Shown: positions 54,920 through 63,920 of the stretch, in pieces
How the letters are laid out: each line of letters starts with the position of its first letter
Numbering within the stretch: position 1 is the first letter of the stretch
NCBI RefSeq assembly: GCF_001544095.1
Contig: NZ_BCPT01000001.1
Location: 186,001-250,000 of the forward strand
Direction of reading: 5' to 3'
DNA from: Enterococcus casseliflavus NBRC 100478
GTDB taxonomy: Bacteria; Bacillota; Bacilli; Lactobacillales; Enterococcaceae
DNA length: 64,000 bases
Position numbers and translations under genes: made by a program
The notes under the pieces: generated by a model
What the model was told of the DNA's origin: nothing
The model's input: only the letters and a program-made list of their open reading frames with translations
The model's database searches: none

Positions 54920-56218
54920 TCACTCAAACATTTTGGTTGTCATTTCATCGTAGATCTCATCGAAGCGGGCATAAAGATCCGCTAACGGAAATTGTTTTTC
55001 TTCACGGCTTGCCATGGATTTGATATTGATCACTTGTTCTGCTAATTCTGTTTCGCCTAGAGTCAGAACCAACCGTGCTCCTTGTTTATCAGCAGATTTA
55101 AACTGGGCTTTGGCTTTACGATCCATGAAATCACGATCGGCAGAAAAACCGAAATTACGAATCGCTTGCACGACTTTCAGCGCTTCTAAATTGGTTTCTT
55201 GTCCCAAACCAACCACATACGCATCTAACTCATTCAAAGCAGGAATCACAACTTCTTCAGCTTCCATAGTGATCAATAAACGTTCGATCCCCAAAGCAAA
55301 ACCAAAACCAGGTGTTTCTGGTCCGCCTAGCTCTTCCACTAAATGATTGTAACGACCGCCGGCACAGATGGTGGCTTGCGCCCCCATTTTTGGTGCCTCA
55401 CTCATGATTTCAAAAATCGTGTGGGTATAATAATCCAAACCGCGCACCATATTTGAATCGATCTCATAAGGGATCTCCAACGCATCCAGCATACTCGTTA
55501 CGGTTTCAAAATGTGCCTTGGCATCTGGTGTTAAGTAGTCTAGGATCGATGGTGCATCCGCCACGAATTTTTGGTCTCGCTTGTCCTTGCTGTCAAGGAC
55601 CCGCAAAGGATTTTCATGCAAGCGGCGTTTTGAATCCTCACTAAGCTCCGCTTCATGGGGCGCTAGATAGTCGATCAACGCTTGCCGATAGTTTTGGCGT
55701 GTTTCTTTGTCGCCTAATGAATTGATGACCAAGCGCAATTGACTCAGTCCTAATTGACGATAAAAATCCATTGCCATCGCCATTGTCTCAACATCGGTCG
55801 CTGGATTTGCTGAACCGAAAACTTCGACACCGATTTGGTGGAATTGACGCAAACGGCCTTTTTGCGGACGTTCATAACGGAACATTGGTCCCATGTAAAA
55901 CACTTTATAAGGCTTCGTATGTTCTGGTCCGAATAGTTTGTTTTCGACATAAGAACGAGCGATCGGTGCGGTGCCTTCTGGACGCAACGTCACATGACGC
56001 TCTCCTTTATCGTAGAAATCATACATTTCTTTTGAAACGATATCCGTTGTGTCCCCGACACTGCGGGCGATCACTTCAAAGTGCTCAAAAATCGGTGTCC
56101 GAATTTCGTTGAATTGGTAATCGCGAAACACTAAACGTGCTGTTTCTTCTACAAATTGCCATTTTTCGGATTCTCCTGGCAAAATATCGTTGGTTCCTTT
56201 TGGACGTTGGTAACTCAT
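54920..56218 (-). CDS. hisS: Histidyl-tRNA synthetase
   Basis: HisS charges tRNA-His. The 432-residue class II synthetase has [11 protein letters not shown] at the start, motif 2 with [23 protein letters not shown], the histidine-A motif RGLDYYT and motif 3 [14 protein letters not shown]-terminal anticodon-binding domain follows. ATG at 56218 follows AGGAGG by 9 bases. It is the first gene of the operon but starts about 300 bases after the T-box terminator. Confidence 0.95.
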   Translation of the reverse strand: MSYQRPKGTNDILPGESEKWQFVEETARLVFRDYQFNEIRTPIFEHFEVIARSVGDTTDIVSKEMYDFYDKGERHVTLRPEGTAPIARSYVENKLFGPEHTKPYKVFYMGPMFRYERPQKGRLRQFHQIGVEVFGSANPATDVETMAMAMDFYRQLGLSQLRLVINSLGDKETRQNYRQALIDYLAPHEAELSEDSKRRLHENPLRVLDSKDKRDQKFVADAPSILDYLTPDAKAHFETVTSMLDALEIPYEIDSNMVRGLDYYTHTIFEIMSEAPKMGAQATICAGGRYNHLVEELGGPETPGFGFALGIERLLITMEAEEVVIPALNELDAYVVGLGQETNLEALKVVQAIRNFGFSADRDFMDRKAKAQFKSADKQGARLVLTLGETELAEQVINIKSMASREEKQFPLADLYARFDEIYDEMTTKMFE

Positions 56219-56515
56219 CGTATGCATCCTCCTATTTGTTTCATGGTTGCCCATGTTCTTTGCTTTCATTGCTTGTTTGCTTATTCACCTATTGCTTGTT
56301 GCTCGTTGATGTGGGTGGGTTGTTCGCGTGTTTGGCTTTTGGGTTATTGCGCTCTTAGTGGTTGGTTGCTGCTGGTCATCATCTATTCTGTCTTGCTCCA
56401 AAAGACAATCCCAGTGATTCCTAGTTTGGTTACTTCGCTCCCTACGGTCGCCTAGTACTGTTCATCATCTATTCTGTCTTGCTCCGCAAGCCAATCATAG
56501 TGATTCACAGCAAAA
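56219..56515 (-). promoter_or_regulatory. Long untranslated spacer between T-box terminator and hisS
   Basis: The spacer is almost 300 bases and C/A-rich on the minus strand. It contains a duplicated block: 24 identical bases (56376-56399 and 56462-56485), each followed by about 24 partly conserved bases. I see no coding frame with a ribosome site. Confidence 0.5.
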
Positions 56516-56783
56516 AACTCGCCCTTGTTTTTTTATACAAGGGCGAGTTTTGATTACACGCGGTACCACCTAAATTCGAGAAATGTTCTTCTCCTTCGCT
56601 CGATTAACGCTCGGTCACGGAACAGCTTTTCTTCTGTTCATCTCCAGATTGTCTTTCCTTTACACGTCCTAAACTGCTTTCAGCCGGGGCAGTTTTCTCT
56701 TTTAAGGAGTAGAATAAAGTACTCGATCCTTCACTGATTTTTGATATTATCTATAAACTACAAGAAAGCTATGAAAAAGTCAA
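56516..56783 (-). promoter_or_regulatory. Promoter and T-box leader of hisS-aspS, probable aspartate specifier
   Basis: On the minus strand TTGACT (56783-56778) and TAGTTT (56760-56755) are 17 bases apart. The leader then shows an AGTA Stem I base, and the antiterminator GGTGGTACCGCG (56570-56559). A terminator stem of 12 bp follows (56549-56516) with six T. By analogy with Stem I geometry, TAAAG-GAAA-GAC places GAC (56653-56651) in the specifier loop, that is Asp. The specifier call is the weaker part. Confidence 0.82.
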
Positions 56784-56932
56784 GGTGTTTCACTGTCTTT
56801 TTCACTCCGCTGCTCTCTAGTAGCATTTTCTCAAGTGTTCAACACAAAGAAGCTCTCCTTCTGTTTGCTTTTCTTCCTTTTTGCGTTATGCTGAATAACG
56901 AAGGTTTTGTTTCTATGAAAGGAGCTGTTTTT

Positions 56933-57367
56933 ATGTCTTTATATTCAGGCTATATCCGTCAACCACACTACTATGAGACCGATCAAATGGCGATCATCCA
57001 TCACGCCAATTATATCCGCTGGTTTGAAGAGGCCCGCGTGGAATTACTCGCGTTTTTGGATTTACCGTATCATACCATCGAAGAAGCGGGCTTGATCGTT
57101 CCCGTGCTGGAAGTCAGTGCGCAATACAAAACGATGATTCGTTACGAAGATGAGGTGCGAATCGATGTTTTGGTCGACAAATATACTGGCACGCGTTTGG
57201 ATTTTCGCTATGAGATCTACAAAACTAGCGATGGTCAGTTGGCAACGACGGGGACTTCAAAGCATTGTTTTTTAGCAAAAGAGACCAATCGCATCGTGCA
57301 GCTGAAGCGTAGTTTTCCTGAAATCCATCAACGATTTGCTGATTATGCTACCCTGTCAGGGGAATAA
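56933..57367 (+). CDS. Acyl-CoA thioesterase, 4HBT hotdog family (YbgC-like)
   Basis: The 144-residue hotdog protein has the YbgC/4HBT active-site pattern YYETDQMAIIHHANYIRWFEEARVE, with the catalytic-type Asp in ETDQMAIIHH. Such enzymes hydrolyse short acyl-CoA or acyl-ACP thioesters. ATG at 56933 follows AAAGGAG by 8 bases; the long frame starting at 56741 reads through the divergent T-box promoter region and has a random, hydrophobic N-terminus. It is divergent from hisS. Confidence 0.85.
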   Translation: MSLYSGYIRQPHYYETDQMAIIHHANYIRWFEEARVELLAFLDLPYHTIEEAGLIVPVLEVSAQYKTMIRYEDEVRIDVLVDKYTGTRLDFRYEIYKTSDGQLATTGTSKHCFLAKETNRIVQLKRSFPEIHQRFADYATLSGE

Positions 57368-57457
57368 TCAATTCTGATCACTCATTTAAGTCAAAATCCT
57401 TGCTTTTTGAAACGGCTTTCGTATAATCAAAAGTAATTTCAGGGAAGGATGATGGCG

Positions 57458-57628
57458 ATGTACGTGATTAAAGTTTTGCATGGTTACATTGGCAAAGATG
57501 GTCGTCGCACTCGTGAAAAAATTCCAGACAAGTTATGGGTCTTTGAAGATCGGAAGCAGTCCGAAGCATTTGCAGATAAAATTGGTGGTCGCGTCAAACC
57601 GTTAACTGAAGTCAAACAGCATACGTAA
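57458..57628 (+). CDS. Small conserved-looking 56-residue protein of unknown function
   Basis: The frame begins MYVIKVLHGYIGKDG and continues with a basic stretch (RRTREKIPDK), LWVFEDRKQSEAFADKI and a basic end. AGGGAAGG lies about 9 bases upstream, and a good terminator follows with a U-G pair favouring the plus strand. An alternative ATG lies two codons upstream at 57452. It is short enough to be missed by length filters. No function is recognised. Confidence 0.7.
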   Translation: MYVIKVLHGYIGKDGRRTREKIPDKLWVFEDRKQSEAFADKIGGRVKPLTEVKQHT

Positions 57629-57630
57629 AA

Positions 57631-57683
57631 AAATAAGCCGTTATCGTCTTTTGCGCATAGACGATAGCGGCTTATCTTTTTTA
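57631..57683 (+). terminator. Terminator downstream of the 56-residue gene
   Basis: A 16-bp stem (57633-57648 with 57660-57675) contains one U-G pair on the plus strand and is followed by a T run. It probably also stops the convergent PepSY gene. Confidence 0.85.
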
Positions 57684-57696
57684 CTGCGAAACAGGA

Positions 57697-58335
57697 TTAG
57701 TCATCCAATTCGGTTTCTAGTACTTCACCTGTTTGGGCATTGATTTTCACATCTGTTTGTTTGTTGCCATCTTCTACTTTGACTTCCCAATAGGTTACAT
57801 TCATTTCTTTGTCTAATGACCAATCTGTTGCTTGACCACCGCCAGCTTCTTTCACGGCAATATCAGAAATTTCTTCCAATGAAAGCAAGTTGGTTAGGTC
57901 CAATTGATCGGCATCTTTTTTGACACCGTTTTGTTCATCGGCATCCAATTTTTCCGTTCTTTCTTCAGAAGTTTCTTTGGTTTCTGCATCGATCTTTAAT
58001 TCAAACTCATTCGTGTCATCCACGCCTTCTACTTGGTAGAAGTAATTGCCAAAAGAAGTATCCAAATCAATCGAAGTGATCGCTGCATCTGGGTATTTGT
58101 CTTGGAATATTTGGATCGCTTCTTCTACGGTCACCGTAGGTAAGCCGCCATTGGCGATCGCTGCACTGCTTGAAGAGCTGTCTGTTGCTTGTGACGACGT
58201 TGTTTCACTTGATGAGGCAACTGCTGTGCTTGAGCTGCTGTTTTGCACAGGTTCTGAATTTCCAGTGTTGTTTTGTGTACATCCTGCCAATAATCCTAAT
58301 GCGGCAATTCCGAATAAAATAGTTGTTTTTTTCAT
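57697..58335 (-). CDS. PepSY-domain lipoprotein
   Basis: The 212-residue protein has a lipoprotein signal ending in LLAGC with Cys19, a Ser/Thr-rich linker (about 20-65), and two PepSY-type units: TVEEAIQIFQDKYPDAAI with NYFYQVEGVDDTNEFELKIDAETKE, and a second ending in WEVKVEDGNKQTDVKINAQTGE. PepSY domains often inhibit or sense proteases outside the cell. It lies downstream of a two-component system in the same direction after a 107-base gap, so it may be its target or accessory. Confidence 0.88.
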   Translation of the reverse strand: MKKTTILFGIAALGLLAGCTQNNTGNSEPVQNSSSSTAVASSSETTSSQATDSSSSSAAIANGGLPTVTVEEAIQIFQDKYPDAAITSIDLDTSFGNYFYQVEGVDDTNEFELKIDAETKETSEERTEKLDADEQNGVKKDADQLDLTNLLSLEEISDIAVKEAGGGQATDWSLDKEMNVTYWEVKVEDGNKQTDVKINAQTGEVLETELDD

Positions 58336-58442
58336 GTTTCATTCCTCCAATTGTTTGTGTATTCCTTTTTTCTATATATTTAGAATAACAAGTTCCTCAT
58401 GAAAAAGAATCAAAAATGCTTGAAGAAAATCTAAAAAAATCT

Positions 58443-59801
58443 TCATCTTTCTCTTTCATTTGGAAAGGCAAGTTTAAAGATACTGCCTTGCGGTTGATTG
58501 TCTGTCACGGTAATTTTGGCATGATACTTGTCTGCCAGCTGTTTTACCAGTGAAAGCCCGATGCCTGAACCAGCAATCTGGCTGGAACGAGAATCTTCTA
58601 CTCGATAGAACCGTTCGAAAATCAAGGCTTTCTTATCATCGGGAATCCCAATGCCAAAATCGGCGACGGTCAAAGACATCTGTCTCTGCTCTTGCGTCAA
58701 GGTCACATGAATCGGCTGATCGGCAGGTGAATACTTCGCGGCATTTTCTAACAGGTTTTGGATGATTTGCTGGAAGTCACGTTTATGCCCACGTTTCATA
58801 CATTGGTTCTCCACAAAATATTCAATCGATTGCGGAACGATCGTCGCTTGTTTTTCACACTCTTCTCGGACGATCTGGGAAACATCAACAAAGGTCATTT
58901 CATCTTGGGATTGATTTTTTTCTAGGTCCAACAATTGATTGCTCAATGTTTCCAAACGCTTCGACTCTTTGTCGATAAACGCCATTGAGGAAGGAATGAC
59001 TTCGGGATGTTTGGTTCCACGCCGCTGGATCAATTGGACATGTCCGCGAATCGCAGCTAAAGGTGTTCGCAGCTCATGGGAAGCATCGGCAACGAACCGT
59101 TTTTCCCGCTCGATCGTCTCTCGCTGTTCTTTCAATAATTTATTAAAGGCCAATGCCACTGAACGAATCTCGATGGGCTCTTCAGAAACCGTCAGTTCTC
59201 CTGTTCGACTTTGTTCAATGGCAGCAATTTCTTGCGCCATACCCGTAAGCTTCTGACTCCATTTCCCGACACTCCAATAAATCAGCAGACTGCCCACGAC
59301 AACAGCGATCAGATTCAAGAAACTGCTGATCATAAAGAGGCCATAGGCTAATTCCACACTATCCTCCCCATTGATAGCGATCGTCACCTGATCCCCATCG
59401 ACTTCTTGGGTTTTCGTGTAATAGATGCCCTCCTCTGTAAAAACGATGTCTTCGAGAAAAGGAATCACTCGCCCTTGATTGATATCGGCAAAAATCTCTT
59501 CCGCATCTTCTGATGAAACGACACTGCCATCGGCTAAGATCACTTGCAGGGCGTCTTCTTCATCTGCCGAGACATAGGCATTGACGAGAAAGTCCCAGGC
59601 ATCCCCTGATGCCTCACCTTTTTCGATGGCTTCAAGGATGTTGCTGGCACGATTTTCGATATGTTCAAACAAATAACCTACGGATAATAAAATAAACAGC
59701 AGATTGAAGAGAATCAGCAGACCAAAGAGAATCAAGGAAAAGCGGCTCGTCAATTGAAACTGGGCTGTTTTTCTACGTTGGTTGGCTGACTTATTCTTCA
59801 T
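58443..59801 (-). CDS. Membrane sensor histidine kinase (EnvZ/OmpR-type, ArlS/CiaH-like layout)
   Basis: The 452-residue kinase has two transmembrane helices (about 22-45 and 153-176) bounding a 107-residue extracellular domain. A HAMP-like linker follows, then the phosphorylation site FVADASHELRTPL with His242. The ATPase domain has N-box NLLENAAKY, DFGIGIPDDK and GSGIGLSLVKQ. It overlaps the response regulator gene by 11 bases. The stimulus is unknown; the downstream PepSY lipoprotein suggests an envelope role. Confidence 0.9.
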   Translation of the reverse strand: MKNKSANQRRKTAQFQLTSRFSLILFGLLILFNLLFILLSVGYLFEHIENRASNILEAIEKGEASGDAWDFLVNAYVSADEEDALQVILADGSVVSSEDAEEIFADINQGRVIPFLEDIVFTEEGIYYTKTQEVDGDQVTIAINGEDSVELAYGLFMISSFLNLIAVVVGSLLIYWSVGKWSQKLTGMAQEIAAIEQSRTGELTVSEEPIEIRSVALAFNKLLKEQRETIEREKRFVADASHELRTPLAAIRGHVQLIQRRGTKHPEVIPSSMAFIDKESKRLETLSNQLLDLEKNQSQDEMTFVDVSQIVREECEKQATIVPQSIEYFVENQCMKRGHKRDFQQIIQNLLENAAKYSPADQPIHVTLTQEQRQMSLTVADFGIGIPDDKKALIFERFYRVEDSRSSQIAGSGIGLSLVKQLADKYHAKITVTDNQPQGSIFKLAFPNERER

Positions 59802-60498
59802 GATCGGTCCTCAAGACATAGCCTAATCCACGAACGGTTGCGATCATTTTGCCTTTGCCGCAAACATCCAGCTTGTTCCTCAGTGTGCGGATATAGACAT
59901 CTACAACATTTGTTTGGCCGTCGTATTCATAGCCCCAAATCTCATTCAACAGGTCATCTCTCGTTTTGACGACCTCGGGTTCTTTCATCAATTCATATAA
60001 AATCCCAAACTCTTTGGGCGTCAACTCAATGGTTTCACCGGCAACCTGAACCAAGTGCTTGGCGATGTCCATCATCAGCTCCCCCGCCACTAATTGGTTT
60101 TGCTGGTTCTTTTGTTGTTTGGCTTCTCGTTGCAAACGCCGCTCGATCACCCGAATTCTGGCAAACAGTTCTTCGATTTCAAAAGGTTTCGTTAAATAAT
60201 CATCTAATCCGACATCAAGCCCCGTCACCACATCGGCGGTTTGATTTCTGGCGGTCATCATCAAAATCGGGATGTCGCTTTCTTTGCGTATCCGCCGCGC
60301 CACTGTGATGCCGTCATAGATTGGCAGCATCCAATCCAATAAAATCAGATCAAAGGCATTTGCTTGCTGATTGAACAAGGTCAATGCCTCTTGCCCATCT
60401 TTGGCCCAGACCGTGTCATATCCCTCAAAAGTCAATTCGGTCTGAATAAAACTGGCTAAACTTTCTTCGTCTTCTACTAGCAAGATCTTCAAGGCCAT
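59791..60498 (-). CDS. OmpR-family response regulator
   Basis: The 235-residue regulator has an N-terminal receiver (acid pocket VEDEE at 8-12, phospho-acceptor Asp55 in LILLDWMLP, conserved Lys in TKPFE) and a C-terminal winged helix with TPKEFGILYELMK and RTLRNKLD. Its partner is the overlapping histidine kinase gene. AGGAGGAG precedes the ATG. Targets are unknown. The receiver resembles ArlR but this is similarity only. Confidence 0.92.
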   Translation of the reverse strand: MALKILLVEDEESLASFIQTELTFEGYDTVWAKDGQEALTLFNQQANAFDLILLDWMLPIYDGITVARRIRKESDIPILMMTARNQTADVVTGLDVGLDDYLTKPFEIEELFARIRVIERRLQREAKQQKNQQNQLVAGELMMDIAKHLVQVAGETIELTPKEFGILYELMKEPEVVKTRDDLLNEIWGYEYDGQTNVVDVYIRTLRNKLDVCGKGKMIATVRGLGYVLRTDHEE

Positions 60499-60596
60499 AT
60501 GCGCTCCTCCTCCTGTTTTGCTTCTATCATAACGGATTTTTTCGAAACTTCCTAACTGATTGAAAGAAAAAAATCATGAAGATTTTTTCATGTTCA

Positions 60597-60636
60597 ACCA
60601 AAAAAGACGGCATGAACCAAGGTCCACTCCGTCTTT
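60597..60636 (-). terminator. Terminator of the ECF transporter operon
   Basis: AAAGACGG (60603-60610) pairs with CCGTCTTT (60629-60636), with an inner partial stem and a T run on the minus strand. Confidence 0.75.
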
Positions 60637-60639
60637 CAT

Positions 60640-62076
60640 TTATTCCATATTTTTTGCTAGCTGATACGTGCCAACAAGTTCCCCTTGTTGGAGTTGAAGC
60701 ACGTAAGGACATGTTTCAGCCAAAAACTCGCGATCATGACTGATCACCGCTAGCAGATCAACTTCTTTAGCGACTGTTCGCAACAGTTTTGCGACTTCTT
60801 CCATTTGCTGCAAATCTAACCCACTCGTTGGTTCATCGAAAAACAACAAGCGTTTACCAGAAAGCAGGGCACTGCCGATGGCAACTCGTTGTTTTTCCCC
60901 ACCCGACAAGCTTTGCGGATGTCGGGCAAGGAGTGGTGTTAAGTGCAACAATGAGACAATTTCTTCAAAACGCGCTGGGTTTTGGGCTTTGATCAGCAGC
61001 TCTTTTTCCACCGTTTCAAAAAACAGCTGCAAGTTAACATCCTGCATCACAAGAAAGCTTTCCTGCAGCAGCTGCTTTTGGGTCCGCTTTTGTCCATTGA
61101 TGGCAAATACTGCTTCTGGGCATTTTTTCAATCCTGACAGGACTTGCACCAACGTACTTTTGCCAGCACCATTTGGTCCAACGATCCCCACAGCTTGCTT
61201 CGTCGGCAATTGTAGTTCAGGCAAGTTAAGCGCCCAATTTCTGCTGTTTGCTGAGCGTTTCGATTGCTTGATCTGCAGATGCGTTGCCCTTAATCCAGAC
61301 TTTTCTGGCAAAGATTCTCGGCAGTGCTGATTTTCCAATGCCGCCTCGCCTACTTTTCGCAATCCCAACTCGTGAATTGCCTCCTCGGGCAGTGACAACA
61401 GCTGATCTGCTGGATAAGACGCCCGCAATCGTCCTGCTTCTAATAGACAGAAGCGATCTGCCAGTGGCGCCAAATACGCCAAGCGGTGTTCGGCGATCAC
61501 AATGGTTTTCCCTTGTTGTTTTAAAGAAGCCAATCCTTGAGTCAACTTTTGGATCGCTTCTTGATCCAAATTACTGGAAGGCTCATCCAATAAGAACACA
61601 TCATGGGGCAGCATCGTGGCTGCAGCGAGAGCAATCAGCTGCTTCTCCCCACCAGATAGGTCAAAGACACTAGCATCAAGCAACGGGGTCAGGGAAAACT
61701 GCTGTGCTACTTCGGTGATTCGCTGCCGAATGTTTTCTGGTGCGACGCCCGCATTTTCCATCGAAAAAGCTAACTCCGAATAGACATCCGTGGTGAAAAA
61801 TTGAGTCTTGGGGTTTTGAAAGACGACGCCAATCGTCTGGGCATAATGGGAGAAATCGGCAACTGGCAAGTCTGTTTCTCCGACACGGATCTTTCCTTGC
61901 ACTTCGGCGGGATACAGCTCAGGGATCAAGCCATTCAAAACATTGAGCAAGGTCGATTTTCCGCTGCCGCTAGCGCCGCACAAAACGATAACTTCCCCAG
62001 CTGCGACTGTCAAAGAAAGCTCAGATAATACGGTTCGATTTTCTCGTTTCACTGACACTTGTTCTAGTGTGATCAT
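60640..62076 (-). CDS. ECF-type ABC transporter ATPase with two fused nucleotide-binding domains
   Basis: The protein of about 478 residues carries two ATPase modules. The first has Walker A GASGSGKST, signature LSGGEKQ and LLDEPSSNLD; the second has GPNGAGKST, LSGGEKQR and FFDEPTSGLD. Fused pairs energise ECF importers and YkoD-type vitamin or metal transporters. ATG at 62076 follows AAGGATG and overlaps the upstream gene stop by 4 bases. It is the last gene of S-T-A order. The substrate is unknown. Confidence 0.88.
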   Translation of the reverse strand: MITLEQVSVKRENRTVLSELSLTVAAGEVIVLCGASGSGKSTLLNVLNGLIPELYPAEVQGKIRVGETDLPVADFSHYAQTIGVVFQNPKTQFFTTDVYSELAFSMENAGVAPENIRQRITEVAQQFSLTPLLDASVFDLSGGEKQLIALAAATMLPHDVFLLDEPSSNLDQEAIQKLTQGLASLKQQGKTIVIAEHRLAYLAPLADRFCLLEAGRLRASYPADQLLSLPEEAIHELGLRKVGEAALENQHCRESLPEKSGLRATHLQIKQSKRSANSRNWALNLPELQLPTKQAVGIVGPNGAGKSTLVQVLSGLKKCPEAVFAINGQKRTQKQLLQESFLVMQDVNLQLFFETVEKELLIKAQNPARFEEIVSLLHLTPLLARHPQSLSGGEKQRVAIGSALLSGKRLLFFDEPTSGLDLQQMEEVAKLLRTVAKEVDLLAVISHDREFLAETCPYVLQLQQGELVGTYQLAKNME

Positions 62077-62774
62077 CCAAGCCACATCCTTTTCACGATA
62101 AAGCCGCATAATGCTAAAAAGACCAAGCCATCCCACCAGCGCAGCTTCAGTTCGTGGACGGTGGTATGGGGAGTTTCTGATGCTAACCCGCGAACCAGCG
62201 CCGTAGCCGACAGTTCGGTTGCGGTCTTTTCAGCCGACATCAGTAATGGGATCAAAAAATACTCCGCACTTTGCAGTGGATGAAGCAAGATCGATCCTGC
62301 CGACAGCGAGATGCCGCGAAAGCGCATCGCTTGGCGAATACTTTTGAAATCTTGTACCAATGTGGGAAAAAAACGAAATAAGACTGCCAGCGGGACTAAT
62401 AATACATTGGGCACATGCATTTTTTGCAACGCCGCCATCCACTCACTGTTCTTCGTCCCACTAATGGCAAAAGCCGCCGCCATGATCGTTGGCAATAAGC
62501 GGCGATAACCGACGGAAAAGAAATCCAGCAACACGATCAATAGGTGGTTTCCTTGGCGAAACAAAAAACTATCTGCCAGTGTCAGCAAGACAAACACGCC
62601 ATAGAACATCAGGCCTTTTTTCCAAAAGCCGCTGACTAAAAATAGCAGCAGCAAGAACGTGACAAAGACAAACTCATCGATCCAGCTAATGGACACCATC
62701 ATAGTAAAACTAGCAAAGAGAATCACCGCCAATTTGCTGCGGGGATCAAACCTTGTTTTCGACACATTCCTCAC
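62073..62774 (-). CDS. ECF transporter T component (CbiQ/EcfT-like)
   Basis: The 233-residue membrane protein has about five hydrophobic segments and the EcfT/CbiQ coupling motif region around FKSIRQAMRFRGIS with ARG/ALVRGLASE-type short motifs that bind the ATPases. It begins FDPRSKLAVILFASF, typical for the family. It overlaps both neighbours by 4 bases and links the S component with the ATPase. The module is not adjacent to ribosomal genes, as housekeeping EcfT usually is, so this is probably a dedicated ECF transporter. Confidence 0.87.
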   Translation of the reverse strand: MRNVSKTRFDPRSKLAVILFASFTMMVSISWIDEFVFVTFLLLLFLVSGFWKKGLMFYGVFVLLTLADSFLFRQGNHLLIVLLDFFSVGYRRLLPTIMAAAFAISGTKNSEWMAALQKMHVPNVLLVPLAVLFRFFPTLVQDFKSIRQAMRFRGISLSAGSILLHPLQSAEYFLIPLLMSAEKTATELSATALVRGLASETPHTTVHELKLRWWDGLVFLALCGFIVKRMWLG

Positions 62775-63370
62775 CCTTTATGCGATTGGATCGTTGGTTG
62801 AAAATGTTTTTCCATCAAGCGGCTACCAATGCCTAAACCAGCCACCGCACCAATCAAAACGGCCAATGCACAAAGCCCCAACATCACATTGGAGGTATGA
62901 GCAAACACACCGGCAATGTAGGTTTCATCTTTTCCGCGAGCCACTAATGAATCGATGTAGGCATTTTTCATAAACCACAGGGGCAAGATCGGGCCCATCA
63001 AGCCAAAACTAAAGACGATATAACTCGCCAGTACGCGAACGTTCTCTTTGAGCTTTGTTTTGTATTGAATCAAATCAGCTGTTAAGGCACAAATCATATT
63101 GGGCAAAAAGGCCAATGGAAAATGTCCTGAAATCAAAAAAAAGAGCCCTACCACGGTACCCATAATGGTGATTGCGCCAAATTTCGGTACTTTATTCAAT
63201 AAAATCAGATAGATAATGCCAGAAAACAAAGCGGTGACTGCTGGAATAAATAAATTATGAAAACCTGGGATCACAAAACGCAAAATCAATAGACAGACGC
63301 TCATTAAAAGAAAATAGATCGCTGTATAGATCCCCACTGCAATTAAATCTTGAACCTTTAGTTTTTTCAC
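62771..63370 (-). CDS. ECF transporter S component, MptD / Trep_Strep family
   Basis: The roughly 199-residue protein has about six hydrophobic segments and begins KKLKVQDLIAVGIYTAIYF, as in the MptD/Trep_Strep family of putative ECF substrate-binding components. It contains GHFPLAFLPNMICALTADLI. GTG at 63370 is preferred because AAGGAG lies 10 bases upstream. It is the first gene of the ECF operon. The family's substrate is not established, and I see no riboswitch upstream that would identify it. Confidence 0.82.
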   Translation of the reverse strand: MKKLKVQDLIAVGIYTAIYFLLMSVCLLILRFVIPGFHNLFIPAVTALFSGIIYLILLNKVPKFGAITIMGTVVGLFFLISGHFPLAFLPNMICALTADLIQYKTKLKENVRVLASYIVFSFGLMGPILPLWFMKNAYIDSLVARGKDETYIAGVFAHTSNVMLGLCALAVLIGAVAGLGIGSRLMEKHFQPTIQSHKG

Positions 63371-63920
63371 TGCGTATACGCTCCTTCTTGCAAGCAATCA
63401 ATGAAAAAACCGTTGCTGCTTGCTTGTACAAACTTATTTTTACAAAGCCTCAGTATAGCACAAAGCAGACGTTTTTATGGGGAGATATGCTTATCAACAG
63501 TCGATTTTCTTCTAGAACAGAACCAACAAACAGACGTCACTTCTGAATGGCTCCATTTCAACACACAGGGACCTTTAAAAATCCACTAATGGAAAAATGA
63601 TGCTTTCACACGCTTAGTTGTTTTCTCCTCTTCCCATCTTTGCGAAATTAATGAATAATAGATAAAGACAAACATTAAAAATCAGCACAGACTCTTCATC
63701 ATTTTCTTTATTAAGAAACCAGCAGGTGCTTCTATAAAAAAACAATAAGAAAGCTGACTGTCGCTTATTCGTTGAAGAAAATCAACGCTGTACTGCTGTG
63801 TAAACAGCATAAACCCAACTGTAAAAACATTTTGACACTTGATTTCAAGGCATTGTCAAAGACATTTGATCGTTAGAATGCAGACATTGGCCTAAACTAA
63901 TGGTAGAAGGAGCGGATAAA
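63371..63920. other. Intergenic region upstream of the XRE gene, no gene supported
   Basis: The 550 bases hold no frame with a ribosome site. Visible structures are hairpin CGTTGA-AGAAAA-TCAACG (about 63769-63786), hairpin TGCTGT-GTAA-ACAGCA (about 63794-63809), and the inverted repeat TTTGACA/TGTCAAA (63831-63860) with an inner CTTGATTTCAAG. The last is a candidate operator near the XRE gene. Confidence 0.5.

Noticed and set aside
56741-56932. N-terminal extension of the hotdog thioesterase
   Set aside because: It overlaps the divergent hisS promoter, gives a non-homologous hydrophobic stretch, and the ATG at 56933 has AAAGGAG.
63401-63589. Plus-strand 62-codon frame upstream of the XRE gene
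   Set aside because: No ribosome site, no recognisable sequence, and it lies across the ECF operon's upstream region.
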